DNA of 20,174 nt, taken from the NCBI GenBank assembly GCA_045603545.1, contig JAZUMG010000038.1:1-20174 (forward strand). The letters run 5' to 3'. Source of the stretch: CAAGNP01 sp045603545 (GTDB lineage Bacteria > Bacteroidota > Bacteroidia > Bacteroidales > UBA932). Every line of letters starts with the position of its first letter. Position 1 is the stretch's first letter. The translations under genes and the position numbers were made by a program. Shown one piece after another: positions 1 to 7,114 of this stretch. The notes below the pieces were generated by a model. That model searched no databases and was not told the origin of the DNA. It saw nothing but the letters and a program-made list of their open reading frames with translations.

Positions 1-658
1 TGGTAAATGTCCCTTTGGATGTCAGGTCTATGGTCCACCCCTGGTCGAAAGTGTATGTCCCCTTATTGTTCACCCCATCTATCACTATCGATTCGACAGA
101 TGTGGTGGCGAAAGGAATTTTGAATTCGAGGGCAGTGAGTATGTGTTTGAAGTTGAGAGGGATGCTGCTTTTGAAATCTCCATCCACCTCCATGGAAGCA
201 GTAACCAGATCGACCTGTTTCGAGGGGTCTGATGGGATGGTGTATGTAATCTTCGGGGTGCCGGTAGTGGCCACACTTGCCCCTTCGACCTCTTTAGGTG
301 CGAATGCAAAGGTTTTGAATTTGCTGTGGGCTGTCTCTTTCTCTATCTCCTTCCACGCGATATTGGTATTTGAAGTGAGTTTGTCTCCATCAAAGGAGAA
401 ATTGGCGTCAGATATTTTCCCCCATGGGGTTAGGGTTTCACTCCAGGTGTCATAAAGATAGCCGTAAACCATAGCATCACCCTCGAGCTGGTTCATCAGG
501 GTGACCTTTGTCTCCTCAGATTGGTCTATGCTGTAGGTGATATACTCGCTCGGCACCAGATCTACCTCCATCTTCTCACTGCATTGGCACAGGAGCGATG
601 CAGTGAGGATGAAGAGAATGGTGCATATAGCGTAATATTTCACTCTGCCATTAATCAT
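1..658 (-). CDS. Fimbrillin-family lipoprotein, 3' end cut by window edge
   Basis: An open frame runs from the ATG at 658 to the left edge (219 codons) without a stop, so the C-terminus is missing. The first 26 residues are a lipoprotein signal with Cys at 24 or 26; a Ser-Glu follows Cys26, as in many surface-exposed Bacteroidota lipoproteins. At residues 146-182 the pattern SKQVDLV followed by LNFKHILTALEFKI is the core signature of the Mfa1/FimA-like fimbrillin superfamily (Pfam Mfa_like_1). A T50-K51-V52 site fits trypsin-like maturation. The ATG overlaps the upstream stop as ATGA, so translation is probably coupled. It is the fourth gene of the leftward pilin operon. The role is inferred to be a pilus subunit exported by the lipoprotein pathway; whether it forms shaft, anchor or tip cannot be told from the fragment. 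Confidence 0.87.
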   Translation of the reverse strand, partial: MINGRVKYYAICTILFILTASLLCQCSEKMEVDLVPSEYITYSIDQSEETKVTLMNQLEGDAMVYGYLYDTWSETLTPWGKISDANFSFDGDKLTSNTNIAWKEIEKETAHSKFKTFAFAPKEVEGASVATTGTPKITYTIPSDPSKQVDLVTASMEVDGDFKSSIPLNFKHILTALEFKIPFATTSVESIVIDGVNNKGTYTFDQGWTIDLTSKGTFT

Positions 659-1668
659 GAGTTGCCGGGTTGGGGGGTGGTGAGATAGAGATTCTCGTCC
701 TGGTCATTCCAGTAGTCAAGGGTGCATACGCCATTGATTATTTTGAAAGGTGAGAAGTAGAGACTTATCACAAAGAGTTTCCCTTTGGTCTTGCTTGCAT
801 CATTGATTGTTTCGTTGTTCAGGTCTTTAAGTGGTATGCTCACTGTTCTCCCTTCCGGGTATTTGTCTGTATAGACTATTATCTCGCAGGTTGTTTGAGG
901 ACTTGTGAATACTGAGCAGAATTCTGAACTCGTGATATTGATATCTTTGCTCTCTTGTATCCCTTCAATCCATCCGTCATCGATATACTCGATGGTACTT
1001 GTACCCCCTTCAGTGGTGGGGAATGTTATTTTTGCAGCTGTTTTGGTCTTTACTTTAAGCGATGTTATTTTGCCCCAGGTCCTTGCAGCTTCTGCAGTTG
1101 TGGCACAGGCGCTGATTTTAAGCCAGGTCTGGATGTGTGCGAATTCAAGTGAAGGGATAGTTCTGTCCCATTCTCCCGATTTGACATCGGCAAACATAAT
1201 ATCATCTGTGCCGTTGATGGGGTGGGTAGCACTTTTCCCATCAGATTCAAATGTCCAACCCTCAAAAGGGGAGAGCCCTGCACAATGGACAGTCGGCTCT
1301 ATGCCATATTGGGTGTCACTTGGTATAGGGTATGTCAATGAATATTCAACAGATTCTTTCTCTATAGTGGCAGGAAAGAGGTTGGAGCTTGAGAAAGATA
1401 TTTCAGTGTGTGACGGGATATAGTGAGGGGCACTCGGAGAGTTGTTCGCCGGAAATGCCGAACAGTCGTAGGAGAAGAGCACTTTTGATTCCAGAATATT
1501 GTCCTCTGTCGGATATGTACCTTTGAACGGATCGGCTTGAGCCTTTGTCGATACAGACATATCTCTTATCACGGCAGAAACTTTTATGGTTGCCTCATCC
1601 CCTTTCATCCATTTGGAGCAGGAGCAGGCAAGTGTCGCTGCAAGCAATATGATTATTTTTCCTCTCAT
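655..1668 (-). CDS. Fimbrillin-like lipoprotein (paralogue of the next gene upstream)
   Basis: 337 residues with a short lipoprotein signal (Cys15 or Cys17 followed by Ser-Lys). A T41-K42-A43 site lies where fimbrillins are cleaved. Residues 152-161 (NGTDDIMFAD) and 174-187 (LEFAHIQTWLKISA) give the 'NGs-DVMfA ... FxHxxTxLK' pattern of the fimbrillin superfamily. The same blocks occur in the same order in the gene at 1665-2744, so the two look like an old tandem duplication. The chain ends in a hydrophobic strand and a Trp segment (CTLDYWNDQ) plus a polar tail, as expected of a subunit that donates a C-terminal strand. Its ATG overlaps the preceding stop (ATGA), and its own stop overlaps the next start. 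Pilus subunit is inferred from family and context; its position in the pilus is unknown. Confidence 0.88.
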   Translation of the reverse strand: MRGKIIILLAATLACSCSKWMKGDEATIKVSAVIRDMSVSTKAQADPFKGTYPTEDNILESKVLFSYDCSAFPANNSPSAPHYIPSHTEISFSSSNLFPATIEKESVEYSLTYPIPSDTQYGIEPTVHCAGLSPFEGWTFESDGKSATHPINGTDDIMFADVKSGEWDRTIPSLEFAHIQTWLKISACATTAEAARTWGKITSLKVKTKTAAKITFPTTEGGTSTIEYIDDGWIEGIQESKDINITSSEFCSVFTSPQTTCEIIVYTDKYPEGRTVSIPLKDLNNETINDASKTKGKLFVISLYFSPFKIINGVCTLDYWNDQDENLYLTTPQPGNS

Positions 1669-2744
1669 TTTTTACTGTAGTTTAATGTTGTTGGGGCGGG
1701 GGTGTCCTCGTTTATGTCGCCGGAGCCGGTCCCCCCTGTTTCCCAGTCGGAAACTGTTGCGGATACTGCTATATTGCTACCCATAAGGAAACTCAGATTC
1801 AGGGTGAAGAGTTTGCCGTGGGTCGAACCATCGTAATAATCCTCGTTTGCTACTCTCAAGTCAACAGGGACTGTAATGGACCTGTTGTCAGATGTGATGG
1901 TAATATAATATTCGGGGATTCTGACTATGTTTCCACTGAGGTTAAATTCTACCTCATCATATTTTTCTGCTTCCACAGGGGCACATATTGTGTAGCATGA
2001 GTATTGAGCTCCGGTAAGCGGATATGGAATATCAAACCCTTCGGCATCTGGAAATCTGATGTCCGATTCAGGCTTGTAAAATGGCATATCTGTGGTAGTT
2101 GCACCGAGGCTGACGCAGCTTTCGTATGTGTAATCCTTATTCAGGGCGACAGTAATTCCGTCTTTACTTTCGATAGTGATATCCTTTATTTTACCCCATG
2201 CTACGGATACATCCTCGCTCTCTGCCCCAATTTTCACCTTCAGGAAGGTCAAAAGGTGATGATACTCTAGGACAGGCATAGGGTTGCTTTCATATGAACC
2301 TGTTGTTTCGGGTGCAAACATGACATCATGTGATCCGTTGAACTGAAGGGATGCAGATGTGGGGGTTATATTCCACCCTGATTGTGGATGCAGCGATGTG
2401 AAATATACAATAGGCTTTTTGGTTGGATGGTATAGTGCACCGCTCAGGAGCTGTGATGTGCTGCTCTGGAAACGTGCTGTTGAGTGGACTGCCACATCTC
2501 CGTTGGCATTGGTCCCATCCAGCCCGGTATTGGGATAATTGTATTGTGTGGTGGAGGCAAGAACAATGGCATTGAGTGGGGTTGCGGAGCTCGGTGCGGA
2601 CCCTTCAAAGGGAGATTTTGCCAACTCCGGGTTGTGCAATGTGGCGCAGAGGTAAATGTTGCTCCCTTCCGGTATGGTAGTCTTGGTGCAAGATGTCACC
2701 AGAAGTGCTGCCGCAATGAATGTTGTGGTTATGAATCTTTTCAT
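1665..2744 (-). CDS. Fimbrillin-like lipoprotein
   Basis: 359 residues beginning with a clean lipoprotein signal (MKR, hydrophobic core, LVTSC with Cys19). FNGSHDVMFA at 135-144 and LEYHHLLTFLKVKIG at 159-173 are fimbrillin-superfamily blocks and match those in the downstream neighbour. A ValSerAspTrp segment near the C-terminus is followed by a Gly/Pro/Thr-rich tail. It is the only pilin-like protein here without an obvious [S/T/V]-[R/K]-[A/G/V] cleavage site near residue 45; the nearest basic residue there is Lys43 in LAKSP. The start lies 1 nt after the stop of the preceding gene, and the stop overlaps the next ATG, so it belongs to the tightly packed leftward operon. Likely a surface pilus component; exact role unknown. 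Confidence 0.88.
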   Translation of the reverse strand: MKRFITTTFIAAALLVTSCTKTTIPEGSNIYLCATLHNPELAKSPFEGSAPSSATPLNAIVLASTTQYNYPNTGLDGTNANGDVAVHSTARFQSSTSQLLSGALYHPTKKPIVYFTSLHPQSGWNITPTSASLQFNGSHDVMFAPETTGSYESNPMPVLEYHHLLTFLKVKIGAESEDVSVAWGKIKDITIESKDGITVALNKDYTYESCVSLGATTTDMPFYKPESDIRFPDAEGFDIPYPLTGAQYSCYTICAPVEAEKYDEVEFNLSGNIVRIPEYYITITSDNRSITVPVDLRVANEDYYDGSTHGKLFTLNLSFLMGSNIAVSATVSDWETGGTGSGDINEDTPAPTTLNYSKK

Positions 2745-2745
2745 A

Positions 2746-3744
2746 CTATTTTACCTCAATTATGTTTTCGTATGGAACTTCATCCCATTCGATTATATTT
2801 ACATTTGTGAATATATCCTCCTTACTGTCACCCAGTACGAGAGTGTATATGTATTTTTTGCCGGCTACCCACTCTATCCCATCACTCAATGACTTTTCTC
2901 CGGGGTAATTGGTGCCGTTCCAATCAAAGTCTACAGTTATATTGACATTGACCAGTGACTGGGGAATAACCAGATATGGCCCTGCGAAGATGGTGTTGGG
3001 CTGAATGTGTTCCGGGACCATCTGATTGATGGTTGCTTCAAAAGTGGCCCGCTCACCTGTGGTGGACCATTGTCTGTCAGATGTGGTTAATGTGCCGTTG
3101 TTATAGGCACCTGTGATCCCTACACTGTTGATTTTTGTCATACTGTGGGCACCACCCAGTTTGAAATAGATGGCGGCAAATGGGTGGTTGAATTCCAGTT
3201 CTACCCCTTTTCCTTCGGGATCCCTCCTCTGATTGGTGGTGTATGCGTATATGAATTCCCTGGTGGCATCCTGTCCGGAGCCGTTAAGGGGAAGTGTGCA
3301 ATTGAAGGTGGGGCCTCCATTGTAGTCCCCTATGCTGACGTGGGTGTTGGCCAGATTGTATGGCATATATGCAAAGAAGTCCAGTGCGTATGTTGTGGGC
3401 CAGTAATAGGTGAGGATTTTATTCTCTGATGGCGAATAGAATGCCCAATGGTCCAACTCAGGATTTTGAGGGTAAGAGATCCATCTTACTTCGGCTCCAT
3501 TGGTCAAATGTTTGAAATTTTCGCCACTCTTGTATGCCTCGACGTGGAAAAGTCCACCCTGGGCAGAGAGGTTTTTGAAATCTTGGTCATCTTCGTATAG
3601 GGCAGCACGGGTCTCAACGGTCTCCACCTTAAGGTCAGATGTGAAAAATATTTCGTGCTCAGACTCTTTTTCAAACTCTTTTGAACACGAAAAGCTGCAG
3701 TATACAACTGTCAGAATTACTGCGTATTTTACGTATCTTTTCAT
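2746..3744 (-). CDS. Fimbrillin-family lipoprotein, first gene of leftward operon
   Basis: 332 residues. The lipoprotein signal ends at FSC (Cys20), followed by Ser-Lys-Glu. An ETRA site at 44-47 (Arg46) lies after the first predicted strand, as in P. gingivalis FimA, which is cut after Arg46. The fimbrillin core is YYWPTTYALDFFAYMP at 113-128 and VELEFNHPFAAIYFKL at 181-196. The C-terminal strand NVNIIEWDEV would serve as a donor strand. It is the first gene of unit A and diverges from unit B. A TATATTTG -7-like box sits only 5 nt before the ATG, so the start could be almost leaderless or the real promoter may lie further away. A structural pilin is likely from the family; whether it is the major shaft subunit is inference. 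Confidence 0.9.
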   Translation of the reverse strand: MKRYVKYAVILTVVYCSFSCSKEFEKESEHEIFFTSDLKVETVETRAALYEDDQDFKNLSAQGGLFHVEAYKSGENFKHLTNGAEVRWISYPQNPELDHWAFYSPSENKILTYYWPTTYALDFFAYMPYNLANTHVSIGDYNGGPTFNCTLPLNGSGQDATREFIYAYTTNQRRDPEGKGVELEFNHPFAAIYFKLGGAHSMTKINSVGITGAYNNGTLTTSDRQWSTTGERATFEATINQMVPEHIQPNTIFAGPYLVIPQSLVNVNITVDFDWNGTNYPGEKSLSDGIEWVAGKKYIYTLVLGDSKEDIFTNVNIIEWDEVPYENIIEVK

Positions 3745-3749
3745 CTTTA

Positions 3750-3757
3750 CAAATATA
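3750..3757 (-). promoter_or_regulatory. Possible -7 box (TATATTTG) for leftward pilin operon
   Basis: Read on the minus strand this is a perfect match to the Bacteroides -7 consensus TAnnTTTG. No TTTG or TTG was found 19-21 nt upstream, and the ATG at 3744 is only 5 nt away. In this AT-rich 88-nt region a chance match is plausible. Confidence 0.28.
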
Positions 3758-3781
3758 AATAAAAAAATTTAATTATTGTTT

Positions 3782-3804
3782 TATAATAAGGTATCCTTGT
3801 TTTA
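3782..3804. repeat. Imperfect inverted repeat between divergent pilin operons
   Basis: Two 10-nt arms (TATAATAAGG and CCTTGTTTTA) flank a 3-nt spacer and pair at 8 of 10 positions around AAGG-TAT-CCTT. It lies roughly in the middle of the 88-nt region between the divergent starts at 3744 and 3833, a natural place for an operator. AT-rich sequence yields such repeats by chance, so the evidence is weak. The rest of 3745-3832 shows no clear promoter for the plus-strand gene. Confidence 0.3.
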
Positions 3805-3832
3805 TTATCATTTTTTGGCTAAAATTGCATAT

Positions 3833-4930
3833 ATGTTAAAGTTTGGCAGGATACTCCGGTTGATTGGCTTTTCTATGATGGTTCTCGCTTGCGATAAAGT
3901 TGATGAACCGTCCAGGGAGATTGTTTTCGGCTCCGCTTTTGAGACCGATGTGAGAGCCAGTGAACTCACCACCGAAAACATGTCAAGTTTCGGTGTTTTC
4001 GCTACACTTGAAGAGGATGGGAAGAGTTTTACAGATGCCGAGGCAACACTTGACCCATTTATGGACAATGTCCCAGTTACCAAGAACGGATCTGTATGGA
4101 GTGCCAATCCTAAGCACTACTGGCCACTCCTTGCCAACAAGAAACTCAGTTTCTTTGCCTATGCACCCCATAATGCATCAAGCCCTGAAATTGACCCTGC
4201 AGCAGATTGGGATAATAAAAATGTGAAGATAGACTATAAAGTCCATTCAAATCCTCTGAGTCAGGTCGATTTGTGTGTGGCTAAAGCGGTGCTGGACAAA
4301 GATAGCCATTTGGATATGGATAAGCCCGTGGAGTTGGAGTTCAGTCATACATTGACCTGGGTTAACTTTGCGGCAAATTATATTGGAGATGTCCCTGAGG
4401 GGTGTTTTCTGAGGATAGAGGAGCTTGAATTGCAGAATGTCCTGGATGAAAATGTGCTTGTCCATTCCCATGCGACCGGAGAGGATTTCTTCAGTTGGTC
4501 CGATTTTCCTGACGGTGCACAGAAGGATGGAAAATATCTTCTATCATTGAACAATGCTTCACTGGGAAATATGGAGATTGTGAAAAAAGATCCATCTGCA
4601 GCAAGTCCCGAATATACCGATTTTGTCTCTGCGAGGGGATATCTGTATCTTTTGCCCCAGAGGGTAAACACCCCTGAAGATGGGGCCAGGACAGAGATGA
4701 AAGTTACATTTGCATTTGTCAAGAATGATGAGAACAGGACAGTAATAGCCCAGTTCTACACGACTAAAGAGCTTCCTGAGTCCGAATGGAATGTGGCATC
4801 AAAAGTTAAATATTGTTTTACAATAGATGTAAATAATGTGTCGCTGATCAATATAGCTCCGATAGCCCAAAAGTGGATAGAGGATTGGGCCGAGTCGGGT
4901 AATACACATAATGATCAGGAAATTAGATAA
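3833..4930 (+). CDS. Fimbrillin-family lipoprotein, first gene of rightward operon
   Basis: 365 residues from the ATG at 3833; the frame is open 57 nt further upstream, but only from a TTG, and the ATG gives a proper lipoprotein signal (MMVLAC, Cys20). DVRA (Arg41) is a candidate maturation site. The fimbrillin core is KHYWPLLANKKLSFFAYAPH at 94-113, QVDLCVA at 144-150 and VELEFSHTLTWVNF at 166-179. The protein ends in a strand region with AQKWIEDW, consistent with a C-terminal donor strand. It begins unit B, is divergent to unit A, and is 4 nt from the next gene. Role as a pilus subunit is inferred from the family. Confidence 0.9.
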   Translation: MLKFGRILRLIGFSMMVLACDKVDEPSREIVFGSAFETDVRASELTTENMSSFGVFATLEEDGKSFTDAEATLDPFMDNVPVTKNGSVWSANPKHYWPLLANKKLSFFAYAPHNASSPEIDPAADWDNKNVKIDYKVHSNPLSQVDLCVAKAVLDKDSHLDMDKPVELEFSHTLTWVNFAANYIGDVPEGCFLRIEELELQNVLDENVLVHSHATGEDFFSWSDFPDGAQKDGKYLLSLNNASLGNMEIVKKDPSAASPEYTDFVSARGYLYLLPQRVNTPEDGARTEMKVTFAFVKNDENRTVIAQFYTTKELPESEWNVASKVKYCFTIDVNNVSLINIAPIAQKWIEDWAESGNTHNDQEIR

Positions 4931-4934
4931 AACT

Positions 4935-5978
4935 ATGAAGAGGGTTGCAATATATATATTTCTCTCACTCTTTTTTCTCCTCTCCTGTACCAAGAATAGG
5001 AACGGGTCTTTTTTGGTTCTGGATGTGGATATAGAGCCTTCAGCAGGGGAGACCAAGGCGATATTTACAGGTACAAGTTTTACATCAGGCAGTTTGCTAG
5101 GCCTCTTTGTCTATTATGCAGAAGATGGAACTTCCATGTCCCAGTTTGTTCCATATAGTGACAAGTATGTGAATATCAAAGCTTCATATGTAAGCAACAA
5201 TAGTAATTGGAAGTATACTCTGCCTGGAGCCTCCTCTTCATTTGATGATGGTCTCTATCTTATAAAGCCCGATGCCAATACATTTACAAACGGCCTTTCG
5301 GTATGTGCATATTCTCCCTGGATAGATGGGGTGACCAGAATTGATGAGATACCATTTGCTGTTGGTGGCAATTATAATGATGTGGTGGATCTGATGTATG
5401 CCAAGCAGAATGCTGCCCCTGTAAAGATTGTACCCGATGGGGATGCGAAGGCGGTGGAGCTTACATTCAGACACGCAATGTCCCTTTTATGGATAGGGTT
5501 CAAGTGTAAGCACGATCAGACCACTATGTCCATTACCTCCATTTCGCTTAAGAAGAAGAAAGGGGGAAGTACCTCTCTTTATGCCTCAGGAGTATTCGAT
5601 GCAGTGGAGGGAGTTTTCCATTTCGACTCAGACAAGATGGTTGAAGATACTGTCATCACCACTATATACAGTGCATATCAGTACAATAAATTCACCAATA
5701 GCGATTATGTCTATCTCCCATTTCTCATTGTTCCTCAGGAGTATAGTGGAGATGGTGACTACATCCTTGAGTTCTGCTTTGACAATCAGAATCTTAGGGC
5801 AAAATATCCTATAAAAATAAGTGATATCAAGGTGGATGGGGAGTCTGAGGCCAGTTTCAAATCGGGCTATTCATATCGCTTCAAATTTACTTTCAATAAT
5901 TTTGTGCAGATTGATAATGTAATGGTGGATGTCTCCAGCAGCTGGGTAGAGGAGCCTGTGAAGGAGTTTAAATTTTAA
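4935..5978 (+). CDS. Fimbrillin-family lipoprotein
   Basis: 347 residues from the ATG at 4935, chosen over an in-frame ATG at 4911 because it gives an ideal lipoprotein signal (MKRVAIY to LLSC, Cys18) and starts 4 nt after the previous stop. ETKA (Lys41) is the candidate cleavage site. NDVVDLMYAK at 148-157 and VELTFRHAMSLLWIGFKC at 174-191 are the fimbrillin core. The C-terminus (VMVDVSSSWVEEP) carries the Trp-bearing terminal strand. It lies between another fimbrillin and a less typical pilin-like gene and is presumably co-transcribed with both. Shaft versus anchor role is not resolved. Confidence 0.9.
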   Translation: MKRVAIYIFLSLFFLLSCTKNRNGSFLVLDVDIEPSAGETKAIFTGTSFTSGSLLGLFVYYAEDGTSMSQFVPYSDKYVNIKASYVSNNSNWKYTLPGASSSFDDGLYLIKPDANTFTNGLSVCAYSPWIDGVTRIDEIPFAVGGNYNDVVDLMYAKQNAAPVKIVPDGDAKAVELTFRHAMSLLWIGFKCKHDQTTMSITSISLKKKKGGSTSLYASGVFDAVEGVFHFDSDKMVEDTVITTIYSAYQYNKFTNSDYVYLPFLIVPQEYSGDGDYILEFCFDNQNLRAKYPIKISDIKVDGESEASFKSGYSYRFKFTFNNFVQIDNVMVDVSSSWVEEPVKEFKF

Positions 5979-5986
5979 TAATTCGG

Positions 5987-7108
5987 ATGATGGTCAAAAG
6001 GTTGTTTACATATTTTCTTATGGGGTGTCTCTTCCTCTCGTGTGATGGCAGAAAGAGGGAGAAGGATCCTATGGAGAATTCAGAACTTTTGGAGGTGGGA
6101 TTTACCAGGGGTGTGGGGAGCGGCAATGCCTACAGAATCTATCTCAACGGTCTCGTTGGTACCACTACTGAGGGGATAGAGAGTTCGGGGACCTATTGTG
6201 ATAAGGTGAGTGGGGAGCAATTTGTACCCTGCTTTGTAGATAATGAAGGCAACTATGTGGACTCTGGTGGTGATCCGTCGACACAAGGTCTCAGGGCAAT
6301 AAACGGACCGTACAAGATGCATATTGTGTTCCCTGCAGTAAAGAATGTGAAGATACCTTATGCAGGGTACACTGATATAAGTGGGTATCTTTTCCAAAGG
6401 GATAGTGAGAGCAATATCTATCTGAGTGAAGCTGTCGATGTCAATGTCACCGGGGTGTATCTGGACAATTCTGGAGGATCTGAATATATATATGATGCTT
6501 CATCGTTGATCCTCCGTCAACCCAAAAGCAGATTGAAAGTTATCTTTGCTTGTGGCGAGGATATTGAGTCCACAACATTAAGGGGCATAGTGTTCGACCG
6601 TATCATTGGTCAGGGGTATTTCAGTCCTGCGATGAAAAGGTATTACTATGAGGAGTCAAACATTACCAGCCAAACAATATTTGACGGCGAACTGGTGCTT
6701 ACCAGAGGCCAGAGTCAGGAGCTGGATATTGATCCTGATGATGATGCTTCAGATTATCAGTATTTGCTCTCAATGAACTATGGTGAAAAGGATGATCTGG
6801 GTAATCCCAAGTACACACTGCCATCTTTTATTGTCACTACAGGTAGCAGTGATGCAGATCTCATCACTTTTAATGCTGCTTTGGGACTTGAGTTCAAGTG
6901 GCAGCATGCATACACTTTTAAGATTACGATAAATTCCACATACGCAAATGTGACCGTAACTGCACTTCCTTGGAGTGATGGTGGGCTCCATAATCCTCAG
7001 GTGGATGGACCTCAGAGCTGGAGTGTCGATATTCCACTGAAGGATGGGGCAAACAATAATCTGCTGGAATGGGAAGAAATTGATGTTATTGGGGGGACAA
7101 TAGAATAG
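5987..7108 (+). CDS. Pilin-like minor fimbrial lipoprotein, divergent
   Basis: 373 residues from the ATG at 5987 (a second ATG follows at once). The lipoprotein signal ends at LFLSC (Cys19). FTRG (Arg41) is placed like the cleavage sites of its neighbours. The central region (RQPKSRLKVIFACG, then LRGIVFD) resembles the middle strands of fimbrillins but lacks the VDLxxA/FxHxLT signature. NVTVTALPWSD occupies the position of the C-terminal Trp strand and is followed by a further 40 or so residues. Spacing of 8 nt before and 6 nt after places it in the same operon, directly before two tip-adhesin candidates. It may be an adaptor or minor subunit near the tip; this is inference from gene order only. 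Confidence 0.82.
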   Translation: MMVKRLFTYFLMGCLFLSCDGRKREKDPMENSELLEVGFTRGVGSGNAYRIYLNGLVGTTTEGIESSGTYCDKVSGEQFVPCFVDNEGNYVDSGGDPSTQGLRAINGPYKMHIVFPAVKNVKIPYAGYTDISGYLFQRDSESNIYLSEAVDVNVTGVYLDNSGGSEYIYDASSLILRQPKSRLKVIFACGEDIESTTLRGIVFDRIIGQGYFSPAMKRYYYEESNITSQTIFDGELVLTRGQSQELDIDPDDDASDYQYLLSMNYGEKDDLGNPKYTLPSFIVTTGSSDADLITFNAALGLEFKWQHAYTFKITINSTYANVTVTALPWSDGGLHNPQVDGPQSWSVDIPLKDGANNNLLEWEEIDVIGGTIE

Positions 7109-7114
7109 AAAACA

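Noticed and set aside
905..1423. 172-codon open frame on the plus strand, opposite the fimbrillin gene at 655-1668.
   Set aside because: It is wholly antisense to a gene with a clear lipoprotein signal and family motifs, and its own translation shows no domain or sensible start context.
3745..3841. Possible invertible promoter: 3745-3757 and 3830-3841 are near inverted repeats at the two ends of the divergent region.
   Set aside because: The arms differ by an indel and internal mismatches, are AT-rich, and one includes the start codon; no recombinase gene is in the window.
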